Source: GCA-2706205 sp964215955
Lineage (GTDB): Bacteria > Bdellovibrionota > Bacteriovoracia > Bacteriovoracales > Bacteriovoracaceae
Reading direction: 5' to 3'
DNA length: 64,000 nt
Assembly: GCA_964215955.1 (NCBI GenBank)
Contig: CAXPDR010000034.1
Location: 124,001 to 188,000, forward strand
Shown: positions 33,974 to 43,254 of the stretch, piece after piece
Numbering within the stretch: position 1 is the stretch's first letter
How the letters are laid out: every line of letters starts with the position of its first letter
The notes under the pieces: model-generated
Databases searched by the model: none
Seen by the model: only the letters and a program-made list of their open reading frames with translations
What the model was told of the DNA's origin: nothing
Position numbers and translations under genes: made by a program

Positions 33974-35475
33974 AAAAAATGGTTCCTATCTTTATCAATA
34001 TTGTGCTTTATTTCGCTCTTGTCGCAATGATTATTGTGGCTCCTGAATATACTACTTTTAATCTCTTTTTCTTTCTAGGGAATCTTCTTCTAAGTTTAGG
34101 TTTGATTTTTATTTACCGACATAAAATTAAGTCTCATCTTAATAAAGGTCTTCTAGTTAAAGGCTTTTCTCAATTATTGAACTTATTTCTTATTATATGT
34201 ATTTTAGGGCTTCTTAACTTCTTAATTTATAAAAATGATTATTATGTAGATCTTACTAAACATAAATTAAACTCTTTATCGAAGCAAAGTATTCAAGCTA
34301 TAAAAAAATTAAAGGGTGAGAAGCTTTCCATTCAATTATTTAGCACTAAGAATTCTAGGAAAAAATACTTAAATCTTTTGAAGCTTTATCAAAGACAATC
34401 AAATTTTATTGAAATTGATTATATTGATATTGAAGAAAATTTGTCTGTCGTTCAGGCTAATGGAATCAAAGAGAATGGAACAATTCTTATTAATTATCAA
34501 AATAAACTGTATCGTACTTTAGCTAAAGATGAGTTGGCCGTGACAAATTTATTATTAAAAATTTTGTCTCCGACTAAAAAAATAATTTATTATACTGTTG
34601 GCCATAATGAGATGAGCCTAGATAGTAAAAGTCCCATTGGTGGAAACTTTTTAAAAGAGAAAATAGAGAATAGTAACTATGAGTTAAAAAGTTTACAGTT
34701 ACAGTATAATGTACCCAAAGATGCTGGTTTAGTTCTTATCCTTAATCCCCAAATAGAGTTTCTTGATTCTGAGATTAATAATTTGACAAAATATTTGGAA
34801 GCTGGAGGTTCAGCTCTTATTTCATTGGCACCGGCATTTAATGGGCTTATGATAAAAAAAGTAGAACAATTTTTAATGAAGAATGGGGTTGAATATAAAA
34901 ACCTTTTGGTGCTAGATAAGCTAGCTGCTCAACAGGGAGCTCAAGCTTCTATTCCTATTGTTAACAACTATGCAGATCATCCCATTACAAAGGGCTTTAA
35001 TGATAGAACTTTATTTCCTATCTCGGGGCATTTTAATTTGATGTCTAATGCGGCCTTTGAGTGGAATGTGATTGCTAGGTCGACACCTTTTCCTGGGAGC
35101 TGGGGAGAAACGAGCTTTCAAGAAGTAAGAGATGGAAAAAGTTCTTATAATGAAAATATCGATTATAAGGGACCTTTAAATTTATTTTTAGTTGGGGAGA
35201 ATAAAAACTCTAGAATAGCTCTTTTTTCAAGTTCGAGCTTTATTTCCAATCAGTTTCAAGGGCAATCCAATAATTTTAATTTGTTTTTGAATACTCTTGA
35301 TTGGTTAGTTAGGGAAGACGCCCTTTTAAGTCTAGATCGTCCGGGGTTTAAAGGAAACCTTATTTATATTTCAAGTGAACAAGTAAATCTTGTATTTTAT
35401 CTTGCTATTCTTACTTTTCCATTTCTTTTCTTTATTGCAGCAATATTTGTTTATAATAGAAGGGTAAATAAATAA
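33970..35475 (+). CDS. GldG-like ABC auxiliary protein
   Basis: 501 residues: two N-terminal membrane helices, a third at about 65-85 (LLNLFLIICILGLLNFLIY), a large periplasmic ABC_transp_aux-type domain (VDLTKHKLNSLSKQSIQAIK, FLDSEINNLTKYLEAGGSAL, GPLNLFLVGENKNSRIALF) and a C-terminal anchor (NLVFYLAILTFPFLFFIAA). This is the GldG architecture. The DLTxxKxNSLS motif is characteristic. Coupled on both sides. Confidence 0.85.
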   Translation: MKKMVPIFINIVLYFALVAMIIVAPEYTTFNLFFFLGNLLLSLGLIFIYRHKIKSHLNKGLLVKGFSQLLNLFLIICILGLLNFLIYKNDYYVDLTKHKLNSLSKQSIQAIKKLKGEKLSIQLFSTKNSRKKYLNLLKLYQRQSNFIEIDYIDIEENLSVVQANGIKENGTILINYQNKLYRTLAKDELAVTNLLLKILSPTKKIIYYTVGHNEMSLDSKSPIGGNFLKEKIENSNYELKSLQLQYNVPKDAGLVLILNPQIEFLDSEINNLTKYLEAGGSALISLAPAFNGLMIKKVEQFLMKNGVEYKNLLVLDKLAAQQGAQASIPIVNNYADHPITKGFNDRTLFPISGHFNLMSNAAFEWNVIARSTPFPGSWGETSFQEVRDGKSSYNENIDYKGPLNLFLVGENKNSRIALFSSSSFISNQFQGQSNNFNLFLNTLDWLVREDALLSLDRPGFKGNLIYISSEQVNLVFYLAILTFPFLFFIAAIFVYNRRVNK

Positions 35476-36812
35476 TGAGAAATAATTTGATATTGTCTGT
35501 CGTTCTAATAGGACTGCTTGGAATAACTTATTATGTTGAAGAAATTTATAAAGTTGAAAATCACGAAAAATCCAAATCTTTTGTTTTTAAAAACTTAGAT
35601 AATCTAACTAAAATAGAATTTAACTATGGAACTCTTGAAAAGCTGAATGAAAATGAGTGGAAATTACAAGAGGTAAACTGGAAAATATCTCAATTCAAAG
35701 TAGAGCAGTTATTAGATGTTTTAGAGAACCTTGTTATTGTTAGAGAAGTAAAGAATAATAAGGAGAACTTTTTTAAAAACTCTTTTAAACTTCGATTAAA
35801 TTTTAATGAACAATTGAGAAAAGACATTATTTTTGGTGATATCTCGTCTATTACTGGAAACTTTTATCTGAAAGATAATATGAGGAATAAAACTTATTTA
35901 GTGCAAGATTTGAGTTCCTATAAAAAAGCTTATGCTACTGAATTGGATCTAAAATACAGAAAGTATGAAAGAATAAAGTTTTATTTAAGTTTTCCTGAGT
36001 CAATTATGGATCTTAGGATTATAGGTCCCAATCTTTTAGAGAGGACTCAAAGTATAGCGGTGAAGTCTACAAGAAATAGAAATTTCGAAATTGATCTTGT
36101 TAAAAATGAAATTAATCCTCATCCTTTGGAAAAAGTCGAGATTAAAAATCTTAGAAAAGAGATTGATTTAGCTTTTTCTAATGCTATGGCCTTGAAATGG
36201 CATCGTGAGGATAAAATAGTGCTTACAGATAAAAGATCAGAACTAATTTTCAAAACAGTTGATGAGAAGATTAAGACGTATACACTATTTTTAGGTCTTA
36301 ATAATAGATATGGTTACTATATTAAGGATCATGAAAATCAGCTTGTTTTTGAATTAGATAAAATAAATGCAATGGGTTTTTTTATGAACTCTCAAGACTT
36401 TTTAAATAAAGCCATTAACTATAAAACAGACTTTACTAATATTGATATTTTAAAGTTCTCCATAATTAAAGAACAAAAAGAGTTTGAATTTTTCGTCGAT
36501 AATTTAGAGAAATTTGAAGTAAAAACTAAGAATCCCAATATCAATTTTATTAGTAAAACTCACATGAATTTCTTGTTTAATCTTATTTTAAATCTTGCTG
36601 ACTTTAGGCAGGCGAAATATATTTTAGAACAGAGTAAACTCGATAATCCTGATCTAGAGATCAATATCCTTGATAAAACACTAAAAATTAAAATTGAGAG
36701 TAATGAGATTCTCGTCCTTGATGTTAAAGAGGGGTTATTATTTCATTATGCCTACAATTTTAATCAAGTAAAACCAGGTTTTTTTAGGGATTTATTTAAT
36801 GTCGAAAAGTAA
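35475..36812 (+). CDS. DUF4340-type membrane-anchored protein
   Basis: 445 residues with one N-terminal membrane anchor (LILSVVLIGLLGITYYV) and repeated DUF4340-like beta domains. The first shows the usual NEWKLQEVNWKISQFKVEQL block, in which Leu-Asn-Glu precedes a Trp-containing strand. DUF4340 proteins follow GldG in many bacterial Gld-like ABC clusters. It overlaps gldG by one base (TAATG). Role likely periplasmic, in the same transport complex; inference from context. Confidence 0.75.
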   Translation: MRNNLILSVVLIGLLGITYYVEEIYKVENHEKSKSFVFKNLDNLTKIEFNYGTLEKLNENEWKLQEVNWKISQFKVEQLLDVLENLVIVREVKNNKENFFKNSFKLRLNFNEQLRKDIIFGDISSITGNFYLKDNMRNKTYLVQDLSSYKKAYATELDLKYRKYERIKFYLSFPESIMDLRIIGPNLLERTQSIAVKSTRNRNFEIDLVKNEINPHPLEKVEIKNLRKEIDLAFSNAMALKWHREDKIVLTDKRSELIFKTVDEKIKTYTLFLGLNNRYGYYIKDHENQLVFELDKINAMGFFMNSQDFLNKAINYKTDFTNIDILKFSIIKEQKEFEFFVDNLEKFEVKTKNPNINFISKTHMNFLFNLILNLADFRQAKYILEQSKLDNPDLEINILDKTLKIKIESNEILVLDVKEGLLFHYAYNFNQVKPGFFRDLFNVEK

Positions 36813-36833
36813 GCTTTGTGGTTAAATAGAGTT

Positions 36834-37475
36834 ATGAAGCTTGTTGATATTTTTACTACTTATGTTCATTACTTAATACATCCATTTAAAACTCATGAAT
36901 ATTTTCTAAATCCAGAGAGGGGCTCAGATGATGAATTTAAACCCATGAGGCTAACTTCATATGAGAGTTTGGCGACCTCTTGGTTGTTTGTAGTTGTTAA
37001 TGGTATTTTTAAAATAATCATATTGAATTTTTCAATTCTATTTATGTTAAATTTATTCGAAGACAATCTAAATTTAGGCTCGGATTTTATTAATATCTCA
37101 GAATTTCCAGGTTTCTATTTTTTAATATTATCTTCCTTTTTGGATATTATCTTCTATCCACTCTTTGGAATATTTATTATTCAGTTTTGGGAAGTCGTTA
37201 TAAAGTTTTTTGGTGGGCTTTTGGACTCAGCTGGTGATTTAAGTCAAAAGTCTCATGATATTATGAGTGTTTACTTTAGCTCTTCTATTCTTAATATTGT
37301 TCCCTTTTTTGGTGCAAGTATTCAAGGCTTAGCTTCAATGGTATTGATGTATGCTGGTTTGAGAAAACAACTTAATGCTTCACCAGTTTTAAGTGTGTGT
37401 ATCATTCTTACGCCATTACTTTTCATCCTCGGATTTATTAGCGTTATTCTGTTAATTGTTTTAATAGCACTTTAA
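36834..37475 (+). CDS. Yip1-like polytopic membrane protein
   Basis: 213 residues from the ATG at 36834; the frame is open to a TTG at 36816. Five or so membrane helices and the PFKTHEYF...SYESLATSWLFV opening resemble YIP1-family proteins. It ends the ABC operon. Its stop overlaps that of the convergent hemoglobin gene by 4 bp. Function in the transporter is not known. Confidence 0.6.
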   Translation: MKLVDIFTTYVHYLIHPFKTHEYFLNPERGSDDEFKPMRLTSYESLATSWLFVVVNGIFKIIILNFSILFMLNLFEDNLNLGSDFINISEFPGFYFLILSSFLDIIFYPLFGIFIIQFWEVVIKFFGGLLDSAGDLSQKSHDIMSVYFSSSILNIVPFFGASIQGLASMVLMYAGLRKQLNASPVLSVCIILTPLLFILGFISVILLIVLIAL

Positions 37476-37903
37476 TTTTGATTTTGAATTCTCATTGCTA
37501 AAGCTGTAAATGAGTTAAGCAGTAATTTTTTATTAGACCTTGAAATTTTAAAAGAATGCATTTTTATGGCCTTATTCATACAGTAAAGCCATTGTTCTTT
37601 CTCATTTGGACCAATTTTAACATGTAAATGTCTTGCTCTCATTCGAGGTGGACCATAAGACTCTACAAAAATATTTGGACCTCCTAACCATCCACATAAA
37701 AACATAAAGAGTTTCTTTTTTACTTCATCTGGAATAACTCCATCCTTAAGTTCATGCACCAATAAACATTCTCTTGCTTTTGGGTCAGTTTCCATTATTT
37801 GATAGAAGTTTTTTACGAGTTCGTAGGTTCCTTTTTCTTCACCTAAGACTTGGTACATTGGGAGTTGTTTTGGTTTCAACTTAGCTATGAGATTTTGTAA
37901 CAT
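37472..37903 (-). CDS. glbO: Group II truncated hemoglobin
   Basis: 143 residues with the 2-on-2 globin signature: FLCGWLGGPNIFVESYGPPRMRARHLHVKIG carries the conserved Trp/Gly turn and the proximal His, and EQWLYCM the group II Trp(G8). The N-terminus is ~20 residues longer than the minimal domain. Group II members bind O2 and detoxify NO or peroxide. It has its own start after AAGGAATG and stands alone between convergent and divergent neighbours. Confidence 0.9.
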   Translation of the reverse strand: MLQNLIAKLKPKQLPMYQVLGEEKGTYELVKNFYQIMETDPKARECLLVHELKDGVIPDEVKKKLFMFLCGWLGGPNIFVESYGPPRMRARHLHVKIGPNEKEQWLYCMNKAIKMHSFKISRSNKKLLLNSFTALAMRIQNQN

Positions 37904-38145
37904 TGAGCATTCCTTAATTTAAAGTTTTATATCGTAAAAGGAGAGCATAGGGAAATACTTATTATTTAATGAAATAATACTTATTGTTGTGCGGTTCGTT
38001 GGAGCCTGAAAAGTTTTACGAACTTTCAAGTAATTGGTTAATTCTTGGCCAAATTACTCTTACATTTCATTGTCATTATTCGAAAAATCTGGAATTATGC
38101 AGCCACACACATTCTTAACATTGCACAAGAGATGAGGGAGATCGA

Positions 38146-38766
38146 ATGTCTATTGGATTAAATGGTTATAGTCATGCCGGAATTGAAGTTGTATGTGGTC
38201 CTATGTTTTCTGGGAAAACTGAAGAACTTATCAGAAGAGTTAAAAGAGCACAGATTGCAAAGCAAAGAGTCCAAATTTTTAAGCCGGCCATTGATGTTAG
38301 ATATGATGAAACCAAAGTTGTAAGTCATTCTTCTCAGGAAATCCAAAGTGAACCAGTTGAGAAGTCTACAGATATCCTTGTTAGATTGAAAGACACCACA
38401 AGAATTGTTGCTATTGATGAAATCCAGTTCTTTGATGAAGAAATAGTTAGGGTTGTTAAAAAACTCGCAGATAGAGGTTATAGAGTTATTTGCGCAGGTT
38501 TAGATTTAGATTATAGAGGCGTGCCATTTGGGCCTATGCCTATGCTCTTGGCTTTGGCTGATAATGTTCAAAAAATTCAAGCCATTTGTACTGTTTGTGG
38601 TGCTCCTGCTACGAGAAGCCAAAGACTTTCGGATTGCCAAGATACAGTTTTGTTAGGTGAAAAAGATTCTTACGATGCAAGATGTCGAGCTCATTACTTT
38701 TATGAACCAGAAGATGAACAAGTAAGACTTCCAATTAAAGAGGAAGTATCTCAATTCGTTAACTAG
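38146..38766 (+). CDS. tdk: Thymidine kinase
   Basis: Phosphorylates thymidine with ATP for nucleotide salvage. 206 residues, with the P-loop GPMFSGKTEELIRR (18-31), the Walker B-like AIDEIQFFD, the lasso Zn cysteines CTVCG and a C-terminal CRAHY, and the substrate loop GDKDSYDARC variant LGEKDSYDARC. The ATG follows GAGGGAG. With hpt 60 bp downstream it forms a nucleobase/nucleoside salvage pair, suited to use of external nucleic acid building blocks. Confidence 0.95.
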   Translation: MSIGLNGYSHAGIEVVCGPMFSGKTEELIRRVKRAQIAKQRVQIFKPAIDVRYDETKVVSHSSQEIQSEPVEKSTDILVRLKDTTRIVAIDEIQFFDEEIVRVVKKLADRGYRVICAGLDLDYRGVPFGPMPMLLALADNVQKIQAICTVCGAPATRSQRLSDCQDTVLLGEKDSYDARCRAHYFYEPEDEQVRLPIKEEVSQFVN

Positions 38767-38825
38767 GACTTAGACATTATCATTCATTAACAGTATCCTT
38801 AAACGGGAAGCTATTAAAAGGATGT

Positions 38826-39359
38826 ATGATGGAAAAGTTTACTCCAGATGTTTTAATTTCAGAAGATGATATTAATCTTAGAATTGATGCCCTTGCGAAG
38901 GCTATCAATGAAGACTTTATGGGAGAGGAGCTTACAGTAATTTGTGTCTTAAAGGGCGCATTTATGTTTTGCTCAGATCTAGTAAAAAAAATTAACCTAC
39001 CTGTTAAATTAGAATTTATTCAACTATCTTCTTATGGAGATGGAATGACCTCCACAGGAAATGTTAAAATTGAAATGGATGTATCGGATTCAATTGCAGA
39101 TAGAAATGTATTGATTGTTGAAGATATTGTAGATACTGGATTAACATTAACAACTCTTTTGAAAATGCTTAATGTGAGAAATCCTAAGACTATCAAATTA
39201 GCATCATTATTATTTAAACCCTCAAGAAATACTCATCCTGTTCCAATAGATTACCTTGGTTTTGAAATTGAAGATAAATTTGTTATTGGTTATGGATTAG
39301 ATTATGCCGGAAGATATCGTGAACTTCCTTATATTGGAGTTTTGAATGCAGGTAACTAG
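38826..39359 (+). CDS. hpt: Hypoxanthine phosphoribosyltransferase
   Basis: Makes IMP or GMP from hypoxanthine/guanine and PRPP. 177 residues, with the PRPP-binding signature VLIVEDIVDTGLTL, the early CVLKGAFMFCSDL loop and the C-terminal VIGYGLDYAGRYRELPYIGVL, all hallmarks of bacterial HPRT. The start has AAGGA. Its last 14 bp overlap the GHMP kinase gene. Confidence 0.95.
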   Translation: MMEKFTPDVLISEDDINLRIDALAKAINEDFMGEELTVICVLKGAFMFCSDLVKKINLPVKLEFIQLSSYGDGMTSTGNVKIEMDVSDSIADRNVLIVEDIVDTGLTLTTLLKMLNVRNPKTIKLASLLFKPSRNTHPVPIDYLGFEIEDKFVIGYGLDYAGRYRELPYIGVLNAGN

Positions 39360-40359
39360 CACCGGAAGTGTGAGGGTTGATTTAGTCGGTGGAACGATTG
39401 ATTTAGAGCCTATAAATTTGATACTTCCAAATGTTGTAACTCTAAATGTAGCAACTTCTTTAAAGGCAGAAGTTGAAGTAAAAAAAGTAAATACGAATTC
39501 CATTAAAATTGAATCAAAAGATTATGAAAAAACATATGAATTTTTAAAATCTGATATCACTGATGAAAACCTTTATTTTAATAACTATTTTAAAGAAATG
39601 AGTTTTGTTCTTCAGATCCTTGATTTATTTGGTTATAGGCAAGGACTTGAAATTTCTTTAAAATCAGGAGCACCTGCAGGATCTGGACTAGGTGGATCTT
39701 CTGCTATGGGAATGACTTTGTATAAGGCATTAGCTCAATTAGAAGATACTTCTTATGATGTTTTAAGTGCTGTGAGCAAGATTAAAGGAGTGGAAGGAAG
39801 AATTCTTAATCAGGGGGTACCTGGATATCAAGATTACTTCCCTGCAATGCTTGGTGGTATACTTGCTCTAAGGGGAAAGCCTGGCACATTGGAGTATGAG
39901 CAATTATATTCTGAAGAACTAAAATCTTTTTTAGAAGATCACATCACTCTTGTTTATTCTGGAATTTCTAGAAACTCTGGAATTAATAATTGGGATGTAT
40001 ATAAAGGATTTTTTGATGGGGTTCAAACAACAAGGGAAGGACTTACAAGTATTGCTAAGTTAAGCCATGAAACCTATCAGGCCATAAAAGAAAAAAATTA
40101 TGAAAAAATTCTCACTTTAATCGGTGAAGAAGGTGAGGTGAGAAAGAATCTCGCAGCAAATATTGTTCCTAATGAAGTTAAATTTTTATATCAGAAACTT
40201 AAAGGGGATAAATTAGTTAAGGGGCTTAAAATGTGTGGCGCTGGTGGAGGTGGCTGTTTCATTTTAACTCATCCTAAAGAAAACAGAGAAAGCTTGATAA
40301 AAGTCTTAGAAGATGCGCAATATAAAATTCTAGATTTTAAAATTGAAAGGCCTTTGTAG
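39346..40359 (+). CDS. GHMP-family sugar kinase
   Basis: 337 residues with the GHMP ATP-binding loop SGAPAGSGLGGSSAMG (107-122), the early RVDLVGGTIDLEP motif and the late KMCGAGGGGCFIL. The opening resembles galactokinase/D-glycero-D-manno-heptose-7-phosphate kinase types more than mevalonate or homoserine kinases. The substrate is not certain. It overlaps hpt and precedes the DUF429-like gene by 5 bp. A link to the heptose pathway (hldD at 2.5 kb) is possible but unproven. Confidence 0.78.
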   Translation: MQVTSTGSVRVDLVGGTIDLEPINLILPNVVTLNVATSLKAEVEVKKVNTNSIKIESKDYEKTYEFLKSDITDENLYFNNYFKEMSFVLQILDLFGYRQGLEISLKSGAPAGSGLGGSSAMGMTLYKALAQLEDTSYDVLSAVSKIKGVEGRILNQGVPGYQDYFPAMLGGILALRGKPGTLEYEQLYSEELKSFLEDHITLVYSGISRNSGINNWDVYKGFFDGVQTTREGLTSIAKLSHETYQAIKEKNYEKILTLIGEEGEVRKNLAANIVPNEVKFLYQKLKGDKLVKGLKMCGAGGGGCFILTHPKENRESLIKVLEDAQYKILDFKIERPL

Positions 40360-40364
40360 ATTTT

Positions 40365-41315
40365 ATGGAAAGAACGAACTGTATTGCAGGTATGAGTTTT
40401 GGTGGAGGTAAAAAGGAAAACTTTTTCTTCTGTCTAGTTGAATACTTTGAGCAAGAAGATCGTTGGTTCTTAACTTCTTTAAAACAGGTAAAAGAAGAAG
40501 TTAATCTCACTCAAGATGAAGCAATAACAACTTGGGTTGAGGGATCATCAACTAAAAAGCTTATTGTTGATTTTCCATTGAGTAAACCTCCATGCGAAAC
40601 TTGCGATCTCGTTTGCCCTGGAGTCGATTTTTGCCATCATCCTGTCGTAAAGAATATAAATGATACGATTATTAAAGTCCTCAATGAGGATTTAAAAAGG
40701 ATTCAAGAAAATCCTAAAAAATATGAACAAGAAAGAAATAAAGATGATCTTGTTGATTATTCAAAGTCGATACTAAGTAAAGATACCTTAGATCATATTT
40801 TATCTAAATCATTTAAAAGAAAACTCAAAAAAGGCTTTATCCCTTATTGGAATAGACCTATTGATTTTTGGATTTGGCTAAATTATTACGATCAAATGTT
40901 AGGTACTTTCAATATTTCATATGATTCTTTTGGTAATGTATCAGTCATGCTTTTACATAAATTTCATTATCTACTGAGGCATTTACCTAGAGATCTTCAA
41001 ATTTTTGAGTCTAATACTTATATTGCTTTACTAGAGCTCTATCGCTGTAAAATCATTACTCGAAAACAGATTAACGAGTTGTTTGATATGAATGTCTCTA
41101 CCTTGGCTCGAATTAGAGTCGCTAAGGCCATTGAGAAGCATTTAAATATTTTTATTTATAGTAAAGATATGGAACTTATTTCGAAAAATCCTAAAGCTTT
41201 TGACTCTTTTCTTTTAGCAGTCACTGGACAAAGTTTAATCTTAGATCGAGTTAAAGATATTCCAGATTTTGGCGTAAAAGATAATTCTAGGTTTGTGATT
41301 CCTGACTTCTTGTAA
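40365..41315 (+). CDS. DUF429-like predicted RNase H-fold protein
   Basis: 316 residues. The N-terminus (CIAGMSFGGG), VDFPLSKPPCETC and the late FDSFLLAVTGQSLI follow the DUF429 layout, a predicted RNase H-like nuclease fold. Several cysteines (CETCDLVCPGVDFCHH) suggest a bound metal. No close characterised relative is recognised. It ends the tdk-hpt-GHMP operon and overlaps the convergent membrane-protein gene by 29 bp. Confidence 0.5.
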   Translation: MERTNCIAGMSFGGGKKENFFFCLVEYFEQEDRWFLTSLKQVKEEVNLTQDEAITTWVEGSSTKKLIVDFPLSKPPCETCDLVCPGVDFCHHPVVKNINDTIIKVLNEDLKRIQENPKKYEQERNKDDLVDYSKSILSKDTLDHILSKSFKRKLKKGFIPYWNRPIDFWIWLNYYDQMLGTFNISYDSFGNVSVMLLHKFHYLLRHLPRDLQIFESNTYIALLELYRCKIITRKQINELFDMNVSTLARIRVAKAIEKHLNIFIYSKDMELISKNPKAFDSFLLAVTGQSLILDRVKDIPDFGVKDNSRFVIPDFL

Positions 41316-41778
41316 AATGCCTATATCCATAATAGACAATAAAATAAAGAAACGCTGTAAGGATAGTGATGAAGTTCACGCTATGAACTTTCACCAAATA
41401 AATTGCAACCTCAACTACTGAAAGAAGTACAGCAGAAAAAGCATATCCTTTAACATAGGTTTTTGGCCATTGAAGCGTGCTCATGGAAAGGGCATAAATG
41501 ATACAATTATAAATCAAAATACACCAAAGCATAAAAGATAGACTTGAGGTCATTGCACCAATAACCATATTGATATAATCAGGAGTCAGTTCTGCTGGAT
41601 CAATATTTTGAGCCTTAGCAAGAAAATGAACAAATCCAGGTCCGAATAGTCTTTTAAGTAAACTGTCATTTATATAAATGAGAAGGATTATATCACTCCC
41701 AAGACTAATGAGAGGTAGGATATATTTTACTTTATTAAATCCTAACTTATCTAGTTTGTTATTGAGAAAGTCTAACAT
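41287..41778 (-). CDS. Four-helix membrane protein, unknown
   Basis: I use the ATG at 41778 (163 residues); a TTG at 41814 is open but lacks a ribosome site. At least four hydrophobic segments are visible (YILPLISLGSDIILLIYI, MTSSLSFMLWCILIYNCIIY, GYAFSAVLLSVVEVAIYLV, FITILTAFLYFIVYYGY). I recognise no family. It is divergent from the CaCA exchanger gene. Confidence 0.6.
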   Translation of the reverse strand: MLDFLNNKLDKLGFNKVKYILPLISLGSDIILLIYINDSLLKRLFGPGFVHFLAKAQNIDPAELTPDYINMVIGAMTSSLSFMLWCILIYNCIIYALSMSTLQWPKTYVKGYAFSAVLLSVVEVAIYLVKVHSVNFITILTAFLYFIVYYGYRHFTRSQESQT

Positions 41779-41826
41779 AGGCTTTATTATTAACTTAAAG
41801 ATGATTTTCGTCAAAAGGTTTTAAAG

Positions 41827-42759
41827 ATGTTGATTCCCATTCTTATGTTAATTGCTTCAGTAGTTATTCTTTATTTTGGAGCAGAGTTTTCTCTCGATGC
41901 TTCTGAAAAGGTTGGAAATAAACTAGGACTTTCTCCACTTATTGTTGGGATGCTTTTAATTGGTTTTGGAACCTCACTTCCTGAGTTTTTTGTAGGGCAT
42001 ATTGCTGGTATTCAAGGAAAAGCAGGAATCGCTGTTGGGAGTTTAGTGGGATCAAATATAGCGAATATGTTTTTAATTTTAGGTGTCAGTGGGTTTATTG
42101 CTAAAATGAATCTTTCTCATCCAAGTCTAAAGCATCAACTGATGGTTCATTTAGGTTTAGGCTTTGTTCTCTGGTTTGTTTTAACTAGAAGTGTTTTAGA
42201 TGTTTTTACTGCAGCTCCTTTAATTTTGCTGTGTGGATTTTATTTATACTTGCTTTTTTTAGATTTCAAAAAAGATAAGGATAAAGAAAGCGATAAAGAA
42301 AAAGAAGATTTTAATCCAGGGATTGTATTCTTTAAGTTATTTGGTGGTTTTGGAATGCTTTATCTTGGAGGAGAGCTTTTAGTTAAGTCTGGATCAGATT
42401 TATGTAATTTACTAGGTATTAGTGAGTATATTGTGTCGGCCATATTTATTGCATTTGGTACATCTTTTCCTGAACTTGTAACTTCGGTTATGGCGGTCGC
42501 AAAAAAGAAAGATACAGATCTTATCGTCGGAAATATTGTAGGGTCTAATTTATTTAACTGTGCATTTATTCTGGGTTCTCTTGGAATTTATGAATTTAAA
42601 CTTATAGATAATTTTTCAGTCGAAATATATTCACTTTTATTTGGAGCAGCAGTTCTTTTAATATTAGGACTTGTTAAAAAACCGCTTTCTAAATTAACAT
42701 CAGTGATATTTTTGGGAACTTACTTAGGAATAGTAGGTTATTGGTTAAAGTTGTATTAA
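41827..42759 (+). CDS. CaCA-family sodium/calcium exchanger
   Basis: 310 residues, ten hydrophobic helices in two inverted halves joined by an acidic/basic linker (DFKKDKDKESDKEKED). Each half has the alpha-repeat: FGTSLPEFFVG...GSNIANMFLILG and FGTSFPELVTS...GSNLFNCAFILG. These residues bind Na+ and Ca2+ in YrbG-type exchangers. The next gene follows 9 bp later. Confidence 0.92.
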   Translation: MLIPILMLIASVVILYFGAEFSLDASEKVGNKLGLSPLIVGMLLIGFGTSLPEFFVGHIAGIQGKAGIAVGSLVGSNIANMFLILGVSGFIAKMNLSHPSLKHQLMVHLGLGFVLWFVLTRSVLDVFTAAPLILLCGFYLYLLFLDFKKDKDKESDKEKEDFNPGIVFFKLFGGFGMLYLGGELLVKSGSDLCNLLGISEYIVSAIFIAFGTSFPELVTSVMAVAKKKDTDLIVGNIVGSNLFNCAFILGSLGIYEFKLIDNFSVEIYSLLFGAAVLLILGLVKKPLSKLTSVIFLGTYLGIVGYWLKLY

Positions 42760-42768
42760 GGAGATTTT

Positions 42769-43158
42769 ATGGGAGAGATAGGAGCTGTTTTAAGTGCCGC
42801 TATTATTAATTTTATACTAGGTGCCATCTGGTATACATTTTTCGGTAGTTTGTGGATGAAGGAGTGGAAACTCTCAGAAAGAGATATTAATAGAAAAGAT
42901 CCTGTTCCATATTTAGTTGCCTTTATTGGATCCATTTGGACTAGCTATGGAATGTTTCTCATCATTAAACATATTGTTCCAAAAAGCTTTGGAGAGTTAT
43001 TCGCTATCGCTTTTGGGACCTGGTTATTTATTATTGTAGGGACAAGTGCGAAGCATTACGCCTTTGCGGGAAAAAGCTTACGTGCATTTGGTATTGATTA
43101 TTTACTAAACCTTATAGGGATATTTTTAATGTCGCTTATTTTATGGGGTGTTGTTTAA
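42769..43158 (+). CDS. DUF1761-like membrane protein
   Basis: 129 residues with four hydrophobic helices. The AIINFILGAIWYTFFGSLWMKEW opening is typical of DUF1761 proteins, whose function is unknown. An AAGGAG site precedes the ATG and the gene shares a transcript with the exchanger. A hairpin terminator lies just after it. Confidence 0.75.
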   Translation: MGEIGAVLSAAIINFILGAIWYTFFGSLWMKEWKLSERDINRKDPVPYLVAFIGSIWTSYGMFLIIKHIVPKSFGELFAIAFGTWLFIIVGTSAKHYAFAGKSLRAFGIDYLLNLIGIFLMSLILWGVV

Positions 43159-43170
43159 GTTTATAAAATA

Positions 43171-43200
43171 AAAAAGGCCTGCTGTTGAAGCAAGCCTTTT
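43171..43200. terminator. Bidirectional terminator between DUF1761 gene and exported-protein array
   Basis: AAAAGGC-c-TGCT ... AGCA-a-GCCTTTT pairs with one internal mismatch. T-runs follow on both strands, stronger on the minus strand. It would close both the rightward exchanger operon and the leftward array. Confidence 0.75.
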
Positions 43201-43254
43201 GATATTTCTAATTTCTTTTGTTTAAGTATTAATTCTTAAATGAAATTTTTACTC

